A stretch of DNA of 64,000 bases from Ophiostoma sp. CBS 140.51. Taxonomy: Eukaryota; Ascomycota; Sordariomycetes; Ophiostomatales; Ophiostomataceae. A program made the position numbers and the translations under genes. The notes under the pieces were generated by a model. That model saw nothing but the letters and a program-made list of their open reading frames with translations. It had not been told where the DNA came from and ran no database searches. Positions 11,378 through 24,053 of the stretch are shown in pieces. The stretch spans positions 1 to 64,000 of the forward strand of contig JANSLP010000098.1 in NCBI GenBank assembly GCA_029298735.1, given 5' to 3'. Each line of letters begins with the position of its first letter. The stretch's first letter is position 1.

Positions 11378-14300
11378 ATGAACGACATGTCAAACAATGG
11401 CATAAACAACCTCCCCGACTTTCCTCCTTTCTTCGGTCACGATGACCAGCAGCCGGCTCCCACGACGGGACCGTTGTTTGTTGCCGCGATGTATTCCAAC
11501 ATCGGAATGAGCATGACGGCGGGCGGCAACAGAAGCATGGAACATCTCGTGGCTCCGGCCATGGCCCTGCGTCCTGGCAGCAGCACCGGCTACCAGCGCC
11601 GACCGGTGTCTCAGGGCAACACGGCCTTTTTGGGACTGGGCAGATCGTCGCCTACGCCGTCATTGCAGCCACTTGCTATTCCGGTGACAACCCAACAACA
11701 ACATCAACAAAGCTTCCAGAATGGTCACCAGCAAGTTAACTACCCAAGTGGCCAGCAGGCTCAAGCTACTGGCTTTGCCGTACACGGAAACACAAATTAC
11801 AGCCAGAACACAAACGCCATGTCTCCGTACGACAGCAGTTATGTTTCAACCCCGGCTAGTGCTCAGAGTACATTCTCTGCTCAAGAAGCGACGAACTTTC
11901 GCTTTGACAGAGTGAATATCCCCGTGAACAATGGCTCTTTCAGTGCCGGGGGCTTCTTTGGAGCCAACAACGGTAATGGCAATGGCTTTGGCAACTTTGG
12001 CAGCAGCAATCTTGCAGTTGGCCCGGTCTTCGATCTGTCCACAGGCCAGACTAGCCATAACCCAATTCATTCCTTCCCATCCCCTGCCTCTGGCACTCAT
12101 ATGTCCCAAAACCCTTCTCAGGCATCCCACACCTCACACCTATCTGTCAACTCGGCACCCCCCTCAGCCACGGTCGCCTTTCAAGGCCATTCCTTCCCGT
12201 CCACCCACGCGAGGCCTCACCAGATGTCAGGCAACATCCCCACCGGGATGTACCCGCAGACTAACAGCCTTACACCGTCTCTCATCCCCACATCGCCGTC
12301 GCCTTATCCACAACCACAAGATAACAGAGACATGCTCTATGGGGTCGGCGTACAAAATATGTCGACGGCCGTGGCTTCGGCACAGTCTTCGCCCATGCCT
12401 CAGGGTTTGGCCTATTCCGGCTCTTTCCTTTCCCAAAGTTCACCAGACGGCGATGTCGTCCTGCGAGAGGCCGAATTTTCCCAAACAACATTCAACGCCC
12501 TCGTCGAGGCGAACGACCAGTACGCCTCATTGCCTGTCCTGACAAGTCTCCAAAGTCAGCCAGGCCAAGAGACACACCACACCCAGCCGGACTACAACTC
12601 TGCAACTCGCCCCTTCTCCCGACCACGCTTGCCGAGCGCGGTCACGGCGACCTCGGACAACAGCTTCGGACTGGATTCATCGTCGCCCCTGTCGTCCATC
12701 TCGGTGGCAGCGGACAACAACAGCCAGTTAAAGTTCCGGTCGGCACCTCCATCGACTGCCGGTGACGTCGCCATGCGGAATAAGGTGGCCGGCGTGCCCG
12801 GCTCCATGCAGTACCAGTTCAACGTTGGTGACAACAGCCACAACGTAAGCACCGATGAACATGGCGACGCCAAGCGACGTCACTCAGACGATTTCGAGGC
12901 CACTACTGGCCTGTCTAAAAAGACGACCAAGGGAAAGAAGTCAGACGGAATGAGCTGTGTTCCATGCGCCATAAAACGGAAGAAGGTACGTACACTTGGC
13001 TCGGATTTACCCAATGGTCTAATACAACCATTGTCTGACTTGTCGTTTCTCCAATAGTGTGACAAAGGCTCTCCTTGTGACAAATGCCAGAATAACTCGG
13101 TGGCCTACCCCGTCTGCGTTAGCCAGGACTTTGCCGACCACAACATCTTTTTGGATGGTGAGTAGATTTCATTTCATATCGCTAAACAGATAAAGCACAT
13201 CGATACTAACAGCTTTTTCTAGGCCTTCGCAGCGACCTCAAAGAAAGGGCTACAAAGATCCTTGAAAGTGGTCAGATTATGTCAATGAACTACAATTCCG
13301 GTCTCGGCTTCCCACTTGAGCTCCTGTCCGAGTTCAAGTTTGGAAGCGGCGACGTCTACAGACCACTGCTCATGGGCGATCCACTGGAAGACAAATCTTT
13401 CTACAAGCCTTTCTACCAGGCCAGCATCCTTCTCCAAGCCCGTGAGTTTCTCACCGCGGCGGCAAAATCCGGCCATCGCCAAGGCCTTGATTTTACACCT
13501 GAGCTGGAGGACCAGCTCCGCCTAATGCAGGCTTTGAGTGCTGTGCGCGCATTTCGCTTTATCAAGGCCATGCTCAACAAGAATCGCATAAATAGCGAAA
13601 CGCCGAAGTACAGCCGATATGCGCGCAACTTGCTTATTGGCCTCTGCATGTTCTTTGAACAGACGCTCGCCTTTGAGAAGACACATCCCAAGGACAGCTT
13701 GCCGATGAGCGAGAAGCTTGCAGCCCAGCATCGCGACTTATGTTACCATCTTGCGTATCGCGTACGCTTTATGGCGGACTACACTTACGGAGACCAGAGC
13801 GGCCTCTCCAAGTTGGTGGAAATCAACGCTGAGGGTGTCAATTTAAATGAAGGGTTCTGGGACCGATTCCGGGTCCTGCGCACAGATGCGTCGCAACTTG
13901 GTGGCCAAGCTGGACAGAACCCCGACGCAGACGGCCATGCTATGGGTCGTGTCACCGATTCTGCCGCCAATTCTAAAATTGGTGAGGCATCAAGAGCCTT
14001 GATTACCCCAGACGAACTCATCCCGACTTCGACCGCTCCAGGCTCGCCAAGCGCGCCCTATATTTTCTTGACACGAGCCACGGGCCTTTTGACACCCACA
14101 AAACAAGCATCTGCGCCAACACCAGCAGCGCCAGCATCCAAAACGAAACTTGAAAAACTCAAAAACAAGGTCTTTAGTAAACGTAAAGAGCGCAAACGTA
14201 AGGACGACGACCAGTGGATTGATTCACGCGACATGCCTGATGCCGATATCATCTTTACTGTCCGTGCGCCACTCCACCACGACAACTTTGACGACCTCCT

Positions 14301-14919
14301 CGGTATGATGAAGGATGTGCACATCCACGACAACGGCGAGGGCAACTCGAGCGGTACGCGCCATGCACACCACGCCCACGACGACGGCACCATGTTCTGT
14401 ACCAGTCCCGTGGGTGACGACATGCAATGGCAGCCGTCTAGCGATGCCGGCAGCCCCAGCGACATCTTCGACGGTCTTGTTATTAGCGCCGGTAGCATCG
14501 ACAACAGCATCTCCTTTGACGATTGTGCAGGTGACAACAACATCGATATCGACGGCCTTTATGGCATAGATGGGGACAATATACTGGCCGACAGTCTGCG
14601 AGCTCAACAGAATGCCGACGACGCCGACCCTCGCTTCGACTACAGCACTACCAATGCTGAGGTTCACCCAGACCTCGTTGCTGACGCCAACACTGCGTCG
14701 CCTCGGACCCCCGGCCCCATGCCCGGCCCAGTCACCACGGGCACCATGGCTGTCCCCATCCCCGCGGCTGACCACTCTGTCCCGTCGGCCCCTCCCAGTG
14801 AGAGCGGTTCGACTTCTTGTCGTCCCTCTTCTGCCCGCTCGTCTCTGATGCTTGCTCGTACACAAAGCACTCGTGCTCTGGGCAAGGTGAAGAAGATGCT
14901 GGGCCGTAAGGGTCAGTGA
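11378..14919 (+). CDS. Large Zn2Cys6 transcription factor with Q/S/N-rich N-terminus
   Basis: A nuclear DNA-binding regulator of 1134 aa, join(11378..12985,13058..13157,13223..14919). Unusually, the zinc cluster lies near the middle (about residues 525-560), after a 520-residue low-complexity region rich in Gln, Ser, Asn, Pro and Gly that probably acts in activation. The cluster is C-V-P-C-AIKRKK, then C-DKGSP-C-DK-C and a last Cys nine residues on. The first intron (72 nt, GTACGT...CAATAG) cuts it right before the third Cys. The second intron (65 nt, GTGAGT...TTCTAG, with ACTAAC) follows 33 codons later. Downstream are a helical region, a basic stretch (SKRKERKRK), an acidic His/Asp-rich part and a basic C-terminus. 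No target is evident from context. Confidence 0.88.
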
Positions 14920-15774
14920 TGACAGGCCACCAGCATCCCTCTTTAACACAAATCTTCACCCAACCTTACCCACCTTCTGTCCTTTGTGATATTCTTTCTC
15001 TTTGATTTATTTGTTCTCATTTTAAATTGGCGCCATGCCTTTATGATCTTTTGCCCTACGTCTTTTTATTCGTTTTTTTTTGGAACATTATTGCAGAAGT
15101 TGCGGTGTTATTAGCGACGAACATACTGGGCATTGCTGCCTGTTTCTTTTTTGATTTATGATATTTTTGATTTTTAACTTTACGCGGACACGCTTATATG
15201 ATATGTTTTGGGTTTTAACAGGCAAAAAGCGATTGTGGCGTTTCGAATTTATTTTTTTAGTTTTGCTTTTTATATGATGCGAACATTTGCATATTTATTC
15301 AATTCTACTTTTGGACTCATGATTTTTGTCGTGTTTAATAATTGCTGCAGTTGAGAACCATGTATTTTGACTCCAAAGGATATATTTTTGTATTTGGAGT
15401 AGCTCATGCGAGGGGTAATGTATTGTAACAGTGTATCATGAAGGAGTGAATAGAAATGCAGATTGCAAAAACAGTGAAGAAAATAAAAATCAAATTCCAG
15501 AAACGAAAACAGTTCAAACTCCACCCCCCAGCCGATGTAAATGATGATACTGAAAGATGAGAAAAGTAAGAAAACATCCAGAGTAAAAGCCAATGCCCAA
15601 ATTAAAAGAGGAGGTTGCTTTTGGTTGTAGCCGCCAGCGAGAAGAAAAAAAAAAAATAAGAAAAAACCCAAGCCCGAATAACTCAACCCATTCCATTAAA
15701 CACGTTCTTGAACAGTCATGCCATCGTGTGGTCTAACAGTCGTATTAAGTCGTTTTTGTGAAGAGACGAATCAT
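14920..15774. other. Convergent intergenic region
   Basis: Tail-to-tail region between the 11378 regulator and the LsdA-like gene. It is T-rich on the left and A-rich on the right, as expected of two facing 3' UTRs. The minus-strand frames here (15270-15696) are hydrophobic low-complexity translations of this biased DNA and are not believed to be genes. Confidence 0.5.
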
Positions 15775-16872
15775 TTACAGGATCGGGTCGTTGACCTGGA
15801 TCAGACCGGGCGCGGCCAGGGTGGCAGCGGGGACGTCGTCGGGGCTGGCAAAGTTGTTGCTGGTGGTCAGAGCGGCAATCGAGAGGCCGTCCATGACAAA
15901 CTCGGAGAAGGGAAACTCGGCCTGGAAGGAGATGATGTTGCCGTTCCAGGTGGCGTTGGTGATGCCAACAGAAGCAGGAGCGTTCTGGCCAGTGAAGTAG
16001 GTGACGTAGAGGCCGCTGTTGCAGGCGGCGGGGTTGCCGTAGTAAGGGGCGGCGGCAGCGACGTTGGTCAGGTCGGCAGTGAAGGTGAGGTTCTGGTCCT
16101 GGGCGGAGACATCGGAGCCACCAGTGACGGCAAGAGTGGGGAAGATGGGGATGGGGATGGTCGAGGCAATGTCAAAGGGGCACGACACAACAAAGTCCTG
16201 GAGAGCCGAGAAGGCGAAAGCAGCGACCGAGGTAGTCAGGAAGGGCTTCTCAGACGGCTTGGTGTTGAGCAGACTGCGGAAGAAGCCATTCTGCTCACCC
16301 TCCTGACCGATGACGGAAGCAACAGCGCGGACGGGGCCGTGGTCGCCGTTGGTGGACAGGCCCTGGGAGGCATCCTGCAGTGTGCCCAGAACCAGAGACG
16401 TGAAGGTCTCAGCCAGACCAATAGCACCGATCAGGTCGGTGGTGGGGAACTTGTATGTGCAAGGGGCTGGGACGGTGCCACCAAAGTGAGAGATCACGTT
16501 GGCAGCGTTGATGGCGTGCAGCTCCTCCTGTGCCAGGACAGTGTTGAGGACGTTGAGGATCGAGGCCTTCTCAGAACCGAAGGGCACCTGGAAGCCCGAG
16601 ACATCGTTGGTGATGTTGTAGATGAGGGAGTTGAAGAAGGCGACCTCAAAGTTCTCGTTGAAGTCGATGAGCTGGAAGATGGGAATGCTGCTGGCGTTCA
16701 GCGCAGGCGGCGGCGGGGCGGTGGACAGAGTACCGTCGGCCTTGGTGTTGATGTCCTTGAGCTGGTCGGCGCTGGGCGAGGGGAAGCCGTCGGCAGGCAG
16801 CTGAGAGGCGGCAGGGTAGGCGAGAGCACCCGAGGCGAAGACGGTCGCCGAGAGGAGGTTCTTGTACAACAT
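15775..16872 (-). CDS. Secreted ferritin-like protein, LsdA/Rds1 type
   Basis: A single-exon, 365-aa protein. Residues 1-20 form a signal peptide ending ALAYP-AAS. A Pro-rich linker follows, then a Ferritin_2-like helical domain at about 65-230. Candidate metal ligands include the Glu residues in NENFEVAFF (73-80) and the EELHA motif (116-120), typical of di-iron ferritin-like folds. A beta-rich C-terminal half with several N-glycosylation sequons completes it. Fungal relatives are the late sexual development protein LsdA of Aspergillus and the stress protein Rds1. Their biochemical role is unsettled, so a role in development or stress is family knowledge, not shown here. Codons are strongly G/C-ending, suggesting high expression. 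A TATA-like box lies about 160 nt upstream. Confidence 0.9.
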   Translation of the reverse strand: MLYKNLLSATVFASGALAYPAASQLPADGFPSPSADQLKDINTKADGTLSTAPPPPALNASSIPIFQLIDFNENFEVAFFNSLIYNITNDVSGFQVPFGSEKASILNVLNTVLAQEELHAINAANVISHFGGTVPAPCTYKFPTTDLIGAIGLAETFTSLVLGTLQDASQGLSTNGDHGPVRAVASVIGQEGEQNGFFRSLLNTKPSEKPFLTTSVAAFAFSALQDFVVSCPFDIASTIPIPIFPTLAVTGGSDVSAQDQNLTFTADLTNVAAAAPYYGNPAACNSGLYVTYFTGQNAPASVGITNATWNGNIISFQAEFPFSEFVMDGLSIAALTTSNNFASPDDVPAATLAAPGLIQVNDPIL

Positions 16873-17031
16873 TTTGAAGGTGGAGGTGAGTGTTGATGAG
16901 GTGGGTGTGTAATTAAGAGTAAGGAATTAAAAAGGTATGAAGAGTAAGTAGGAGATGATGAGATGTGAAGATGTCAAGATGTGATGAGGGATAGAGACAA
17001 GAATGGATAGACGAAGAAAGGGGAACGGGTA

Positions 17032-17039
17032 GTTATATA
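17032..17039 (-). promoter_or_regulatory. TATA-like box of the LsdA-like gene
   Basis: TATATAAC on the minus strand, about 160 nt before the ATG at 16872. Position and sequence suit the core promoter of a well-expressed gene. Confidence 0.5.
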
Positions 17040-20000
17040 CAAAATAAAAGTAAATAGACAAAGGCGGGAGACCAGGGAATGGGAGAATCAAAACGAGCTG
17101 CCAGACGTCAGATGCATCGACGTTGGTGAGCAAGAGAGAGAGCTTGGGGCAGGGCTGGGGCGAATGGTCGAGGGTAGCTCCCACTCACAGCAAGCAGGCG
17201 CGGGACCTGAGCCAAACGAAACGTGGGTGTGGTTTGTTCACACACACCTTCTCTATCCTTCGGAGAAAGAAGAAAGAGCGTTGTCCATCATCCTTGTCCA
17301 CATCTCACTTACACCCACTCTCGCCTTCCTGGAACTGATCATCCTTTGCTTGTGAGTCCACAGACAAAATAGAGGACTTGGTCAAGTTGTCCCGGCTGTC
17401 CGTGCTCGGATGCTGAGCGATCCGGCAAAGCCACAATCCGAAAAAGGGTACGGATTAAAGAGATGGAGAGGGAAACAAGAGAAACAAAGCTTAGCTCCTT
17501 CTCAGGCTTGTAGAGTATATTATTATGAATCAACGACATAAGACACAAAAAGAGACTTACAACGCGAGAGCAGTGGCCAACAGCCAGCAGCCGGGAGCCA
17601 TACCCTTGCATGCTTCAAGCGAAATGGAAAACAGAAAATAGACGGACAGTCTCTCTCCCATCACAGTAAACTCCAACCGAACTGCAAGGGCTGGGGCTTG
17701 TGGCTGCAAACATTCAGTTACCCGTACCCCGGCCATCTCACTCTTCATTTTATCTGCTTCTTTCTCTTTCTGGCGAGTGGTGCACCGTTGAACTCTAGAA
17801 TCTGACGGGACAGACTGTACCCGCCGTATGTAGGAGATTTGTTAGCAAGGGCAGGTATTACAAGTAGCATTGTGCTATTATTGCTACTATTATTATTGGC
17901 GTATTATTGGCTGTGCCTAAAAAGGACTTTGGAGGACAAAGACGCGGGAGCGTGGTGTGGCCATCAGCCCAAAAATAAAGATTCGAAATAAAGATTATTT
18001 TTAACAGGGGGCTGAGCTGCAGTTGTGCTGTCCTGCGGCCTGGGGTCTGGCTGTTCCTCTTTCCCACGGGTCCCGGGTGTACAGTGGGCCGTAGGCGCAG
18101 GGGAATAAAAAAGTGAGCGTGAGACCCAAAAGGAACACTGCGTCATGCGGATTGGTCAGAAAGAGCTCAAACAAAGTGTACAACCTGCGTTGTGTGCGCC
18201 GTTGCCTCCTTCTGTGGCTGTTGGGACACTGCTGGCCAGTGATTTGCGCAGGATGCAGCAAGGAGATGCACCAACAAATCCCCCAGCATCGACCCAAGGG
18301 ATGAAAAGAAGGCGTAGGATGTACTTCGGCGATTCTCCAGAAAGCGACGCTGTGTCTTGCTCTAGTTCTCTGGATGCGGCGGGATGTCGCGAGAAGGGAT
18401 AGAAAATCTCCAGGATCAGTGCAACTGCGACAGCGATCATTTCCAACCACAGGAATCACTGGAGCTTTCCCAGGATGCACGCCCGTCCTCTGCGGATCGA
18501 AACGAAACAAAACGAAACAGTGGCGCCCAGGGAACAGCCGTGCACGCTCTCGATATTCTGTGCACTGCAATTTACGTGCCTCACCATCATTTCAGCCCTT
18601 TACCCTCCGTATGAGTGTCTTCTGTAATATTCTCACCCTTCCACCGAATGTAGGAAACGAAGAAGCAATGCTCAACGAATCCGCGCCTCTTTTCCCTCGG
18701 TGCCTTTCTGTATTATTTTCTTTTTCCTTTTCGTCTCTCGTCTTACTTAACTGCCATTCCCTTTTTGGTGGTAGATTCTCACCGCGTCTGACACTCAGAA
18801 GCGATATTACCTCAGAAATGCAGTTATTAGCTTCAAACACAGTCTCGCGCGCGCTCTGGCTCTGGCTCGCTCGGTAGTCATAGTGGGGCCCTAGTGTGGC
18901 TTGGACTTTTGGCCCTGTCCTTTTCTCAACTCTCACCAAAAAAAAGAAGCTCATGGGGCCCGGCCCAACTACAGTGGGTCTAGCTGTTGGGTCAGGCCTG
19001 GACCACCACTGCACCTGCCTGTGGAATACGAGACCAGGGGCCTGATGCGCCCTGTGCTGGCGCCTGGCGCCTGGGTTTGGGCCGTTGGTCTGGTTTGGTT
19101 GAACAGCGCATCCGGCAGCACGGGTTGCCGTTGCGTGGGCGTGGAGACCGCAGTTGGAGAGCTGTGTCGAAGCGTGGAGGCGTGAGCGTGAGCGCCCGCT
19201 TCCTTCTTCGGAAGCGTCTGCGTTCTTTCTTTGTTCAGGTGAAAGAGAACGATGAAAGAAAGAGAAAAAAAAACGGAAGCAACAACAATGGCAGAAGCAA
19301 TAAAAAGAATAAATAATAAAGAACTGAGTGCAAGACACGGCCTCTGACGTCTATTGACCCGAATGGATGGTGCCTGGCAGGAAAGTGCATTCTAGCTACT
19401 TTCTATCTGTGGTCGCAGGAAATGAAGGTTAACAAACGGAAAAATCCGCCCTGTCCCTTTCCTTTTTTGCAGTTATTCTCCACTCGAATTACACGACAAG
19501 TCTCCATGCACCAGAGCCGTTAACTCTTTTTGTCAGTGTTTCTTTCCCCTCTCACGTCTTCCCCCGAGAAATAGTTTTCTCAAGGCGATGACCAAGAGGC
19601 CTGCCCCATAAAACCTAAAATAGTTTATTTTGTCGTCCATCTTACATGACAGGGCAGACAGAGGACAAGCCAGTGAGCATCATCGTAAAAAGAGGGAAAG
19701 AGTCAAATCGTGAAATTACCGTTTGTGCTATCCCTTGCCAGATTGAAATCTTAGAATAGGGAATACAACATGCTCTCAAATCTCACGACGTTGTTTTTGC
19801 TCGTGTCAAAGCCACTCCGTCGGAGAAGAGAGAAAAGGCGAGAAAAAGACGAAACGGACGCCAGTCCAAATCAAGGCACGGACGCACAAGTACGGAGCGT
19901 GCGCCACAAACACAAACACACACAAGAAAACAACCAGACAAAGCCAGCTCCAACGGCACGAGACACGGTACGACATACGGCACATTATGCAATGCGACAC

Positions 20001-22888
20001 CTTTTCAGTTTTCAGTTCCTCCCGTCTTTTCCTTTTCATCGATGTGTGAGCAAAGACAAGCTTTTCTTGGCTGGTCGTGCGCTGTTCCTTTCCGTCAGGC
20101 ACAAACTCAGCTACACACACACACTCAGATCCACTCAACACATGCAAAGACAGCGACAGTCATCAATGCTGTAGTCAGCACTGTTTTCGGACTACGACAC
20201 AGATAGCTGACTACAACCTACATCCTTCCCGTATCACGTAATGCATATACATTTACGACTTGCAGTGCCAGTATCGACCGTCAACATCAATGCCAACGTC
20301 AGTCTCGGTCAATCAACTTTGGGGCTGAATGAAGTGAACCAAACAAAACCAAGAACAACTCCGGGCGCCGATCATGACTCGGTTCTATGTGAAGTCCAGC
20401 AATATGACTACGGTTGACAGTGGTTTGTCGACAGGCAATAGACAGTCCGCGGTCAAATCTGCTCAATGAACCAAGCCGCCAAGCACTCTCACTACGGCGT
20501 CGGCATAGTCTGTATTCTCGTACCTTCTCAAGCTCGCTTCGCTTCCATGCCTTCCGTACCGACCGTAGGATCAGCTACTCCTACTTTGTGAGCCACTATC
20601 TTGACCGTCGCAGCCGTCATTGCCCGGTGATCATTGCCCAGGGCAGCCTCTAAATGTGGAGAAATATCATCCATGCGTTGGTGGATCGGTGAATGACATG
20701 CCCGTCAATGATAAATGTACGTCGAAGGCATCAAGTGAGGAGCAGGTTCGACCTCGAAGTCCACGAAATTGAAAAACACCTCACTTCTTGGAAACCGGCT
20801 CAATGGCATGGCAGCGTGCTACGGAGATGTACATACTGATTAGGCCCAAGTCATTGTAATGTAGATATAATGATATCTTGGTATGGATCAATAGAGGTCT
20901 CCGGTTTCATGTACATGACGTTGACAAATGCAGCTATGCCCTATGATGGTATACATTTTTTTTCTTTGTTTTCTTTCTTTCGTTCTTTCCTCTCTTTTTA
21001 TTGTTACGATTTTTACTTGTGCATTCCTCGAATTGTTTTGTACTTTTTGTATTTTGATATTTATGTATTTTATTTTTTTAAAAAAAAAAACAACAAAGCG
21101 GTTATACGAAGATTCCAACATATTTGACGGGATTTGAAAATTTTAAAAGTTCGAGATACAAAAATAAATAACGCAATTCTGAAGTTTTTATTCTATTTTA
21201 CTAAACAAAAAGACATGATCGTTCGATGTTCTAAAAAGACGTCGATAACAAAGCATTTTGTGGCGTCAATTGTGACCGAGTCTCTTTGTACGCCGTACGC
21301 CTCGCACATCTACATCGGGCATTTCTTTGTCAGGTACAGCATTCATTTCTCATCCGATCCTTCTGTGTATAAAATAGCAACATCGTACAGTGCCAATGTT
21401 TTGCATTGGCACATTCGAGTATGTGTATGTATATGTGTACATACATGTACGACATATTCGTGAAGGGAAGCCCGGGTTACAAACTTCATCATCGAGTAAG
21501 GAATGTATGTGTCTTATTGCATTCGTGGAAAATATGGATAGGAGCTTGAGGACGTTGAGGACCACGTTCTGGACCGGCACCCATATTTCTTTTTCAAGCC
21601 TTGTTTGCCAAAGCTGTCTGTCTGCTGCCACGAGTTCTCAACTGGGCTATGGGTCGCAAAGCAGTCGATCCCGTCGCAGCTTTTTCTCAAGTTCCAACAG
21701 CCATTTTCACCTCCCTCCACAAACAAAGTTCGGCAGAGCTATGGCAGCTATGGCAGCTATGGATAGCTTTGTCCCAAGAAGACGATCAGATAATATTGGA
21801 GCTTGTTGCCTGCGTTGACGGACAGTTGATTTCGCCGGCTGCCATTTTGGGATTTCTCTTCGATCGCAAGCGACAGACACGCACGTCATAACAAAGTTGG
21901 CGCCAAGCTATGGGAGAGACACTAATTTACAGTGAGGCGGTGTGGTCAAAGGTCACTAAATTCATTATAAGGTTACCGCTAATGGACATAAACTGCAAGC
22001 TAACAGCGCAAACACCGTTGCCACCAACAAAGCGTTGTCGATCTTCGCCCCCACAGCGGCCGGAAGTTGTAGCATCCGAGACCAACATCAACTTCCCTCC
22101 CCTTCTCTTTCCTCCACATATTCCTCCATATTCAACTACACCGAGCACTCCGAAAGAGGCAATGGTGTCCCATAAGTAAGGCTTAGTTCGACCGGGCGTA
22201 CCAACACCATTGCTTCCGGACCGACGAAATGCACCCATTGGCTGGGTTTGTTGATTTTTGTTGACTTTTATGGAGTTTCTCGAGTGTGTCTTCTCATACA
22301 GGTTGAATGCCAACCTGCAAATTGTCTTGGCAACTGCAGTCAATAACAAAGTTCGGCCATGTCTTTAGGTAGTTTGCAGCTCGCTTGCCCCAAACCGTTG
22401 GCATACATCACACCTACAGCATTGCTTCAGAGCCTCGAGGTCTAGATGTGTGTCACTTGCCATTCGGTTGGGTCTTTTGTGGGGAAACCGAGGCCGGCAT
22501 TGAGGAGCAAAAGGACTGTTGTTTGGAATCGAAGTTGCCCGATGCGGAAGAAGATCTTCGTGGATGTTTACTTGTAATTGCTTACAGGGAAATATGTGGT
22601 TGTGGATAGTATTGAATTAACCATCGATCGAGAATTGTAGTTATTGCGGAGAATGAAGGTCGAAAATCAACGGGAAGCATGGACAGAAAACCAATGCATG
22701 GATAAAAGTACCAGGAAAACACCATTTAGAGGCTACCGCAACTCATAGCAGAATCAAATTGCAAAGAAATCAACGCTACAAAAAGCTACGCTTGGTAGAT
22801 GGCTACCACTTGCTGGCCATTGCTCGTCATCCCAATGCTGACAAACACTCGTTGTCTCTCTTCAATACTCGTTGAGTCTTCTTCACAC
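17040..22888. other. Six-kilobase gene-poor stretch
   Basis: No supportable protein gene. Frames such as 18592-19338 minus, 18374-18877 plus and 19770-20174 plus are compositionally biased, lack domains and overlap each other. An AT-rich island occupies about 20940-21250. A 9-nt unit (AGCTATGGC-like) is repeated three times at 21735-21761. The right part may hold the 3' end of the Ser/Gly-rich gene. Non-coding RNA genes or small multi-exon genes could be missed here. Confidence 0.45.
20940..21250. other. AT-rich island with T-run/A-run palindrome
   Basis: Strongly AT-rich block containing a run of Ts directly followed by a run of As near 21072-21090. There is no coding potential. Similar structure occurs at 51960-51990. 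Confidence 0.5.
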
Positions 22889-23539
22889 TCACGGTTCCCA
22901 CCAATTCTTCTTTGTGCTGCTGCCACCGCCATAGCTACTGCTACCGTAAGTTGAGGACGAGCCACCGTACAAGCCGGACGAACCACTGGTTCCTGCGCCA
23001 AGTCCACTGCTCGACGAGCCCGAGAGACTCGGAACCCATGAGCTGCTGCTGCCACTGCTCGACCCATAGGTACCTAGGCCAGAAGACGATGAAGTGTCCA
23101 GCCCAGAGGTTGAGCTGCTGCTGCCCAGCGCAGGGCCCCAGCTGGAGCTGCTGCCAGAGCCATAGGTAGAGCTGGAACCATAGGTAGAGCTTCCCAAGCC
23201 GAAGGACGAACTGCCCAGACCGGACGACGTCAACCTGACCCAACCCTTCTCGAAATCGAACAGTTCGCTGCTGGATTTCGGAGTGCCAGAGCTGGAACGG
23301 AGGTAGGTAGCAGAACCGAGGGTTCCGCGGTAGGTTGAGCTTGGTCCAAGGTCCGAGTCAGTACCCGTGCCAGAACTACTGGTCGGGCCACGACCCCAGT
23401 TTGTTTTGGCTCCCCATCCCGGGGAGTCCAGGTTGGTGCGAGCACCTGAGCCGAGACCGGCGCCCGACAAGTAGTTGAGACGTGTCGAGCCGGGGCCGAG
23501 AACGCTCTCGTTGGGATACGGGAGCTTTCTGTCAGACAT
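22889..23539 (-). CDS. Ser/Gly-rich low-complexity protein
   Basis: A single-exon gene for 216 aa starting MSDRKLPYPNESVLG. The first ~100 residues are mixed and polar with a short charged patch (SSELFDFEKGWVRL). The remainder is made of irregular SSSSG, SGLG and STYGS units with Tyr and Trp, ending KKNWWEP. There is no signal peptide or membrane segment, so it is probably intracellular and disordered. A TATA box at 23689-23696 and the clear difference from random translation support a real gene. Relatives are hard to find for such sequences, and no function can be given. Confidence 0.7.
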   Translation of the reverse strand: MSDRKLPYPNESVLGPGSTRLNYLSGAGLGSGARTNLDSPGWGAKTNWGRGPTSSSGTGTDSDLGPSSTYRGTLGSATYLRSSSGTPKSSSELFDFEKGWVRLTSSGLGSSSFGLGSSTYGSSSTYGSGSSSSWGPALGSSSSTSGLDTSSSSGLGTYGSSSGSSSSWVPSLSGSSSSGLGAGTSGSSGLYGGSSSTYGSSSYGGGSSTKKNWWEP

Positions 23540-23688
23540 GATTAACGTTGATGGTGGTTGTTATTCCCTTTGGTTCAAGTGGTTCAAAAAAAGAAGATAT
23601 TGCTGTTGGTCGGTTGTGTCAATCCGCGTTGGGTTATGAATGAAAAGGCGAGAGAGAGAGAGGCCAGTAGACAGTATGGTCGACTCTC

Positions 23689-23696
23689 AATTTATA
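23689..23696 (-). promoter_or_regulatory. TATA box of the Ser/Gly-rich gene
   Basis: TATAAATT on the minus strand, 150 nt upstream of the ATG at 23539. Confidence 0.55.
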
Positions 23697-24053
23697 CCTC
23701 TTCACAGTGACAGGCAAAACCTTGTGGCTTCTCAATTCTCATGGGAACCTACATCACGATAGCTACTGCTATGGTGACGTGGAAGGGTGAAGAGAAGTTA
23801 GGTCACATATAAACCGTGCAGGTGGCTAACAAGCAAGTACAAGCAAGAGAAGGCGAGAATACCGGTATTAAATGAGCTGGAATGATTATATGTGGTGGTG
23901 GCACTTTACAATGTGAGTGATGTAGTCAACTCGACATGCCGTGGAAAGAGATTGGCCTGTATTGAACGGAGGTCTTCTGGCGTTTACATTCTGTTAAAGA
24001 GACTCTTCAGGATTCCTTTCTACCTTTTGTCGCAGGCCCTTCTCTCTGTTTTC
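23697..24053. other. Intergenic region
   Basis: Upstream DNA of the Ser/Gly-rich gene and downstream DNA of the F-box-like gene. Nothing else is seen. Confidence 0.5.

Noticed and set aside
15718..16896. 392-codon plus-strand frame opposite the LsdA-like gene
   Set aside because: It mirrors a strongly G/C-ending coding sequence, which leaves the opposite strand open. The product is Gly/Val/Glu low-complexity with no domain, while the minus strand has a signal peptide and ferritin-like motifs.
18374..19338. Frames of 167 and 248 codons in the 16.9-22.9 kb gap
   Set aside because: Compositionally biased, mutually overlapping and without motifs.
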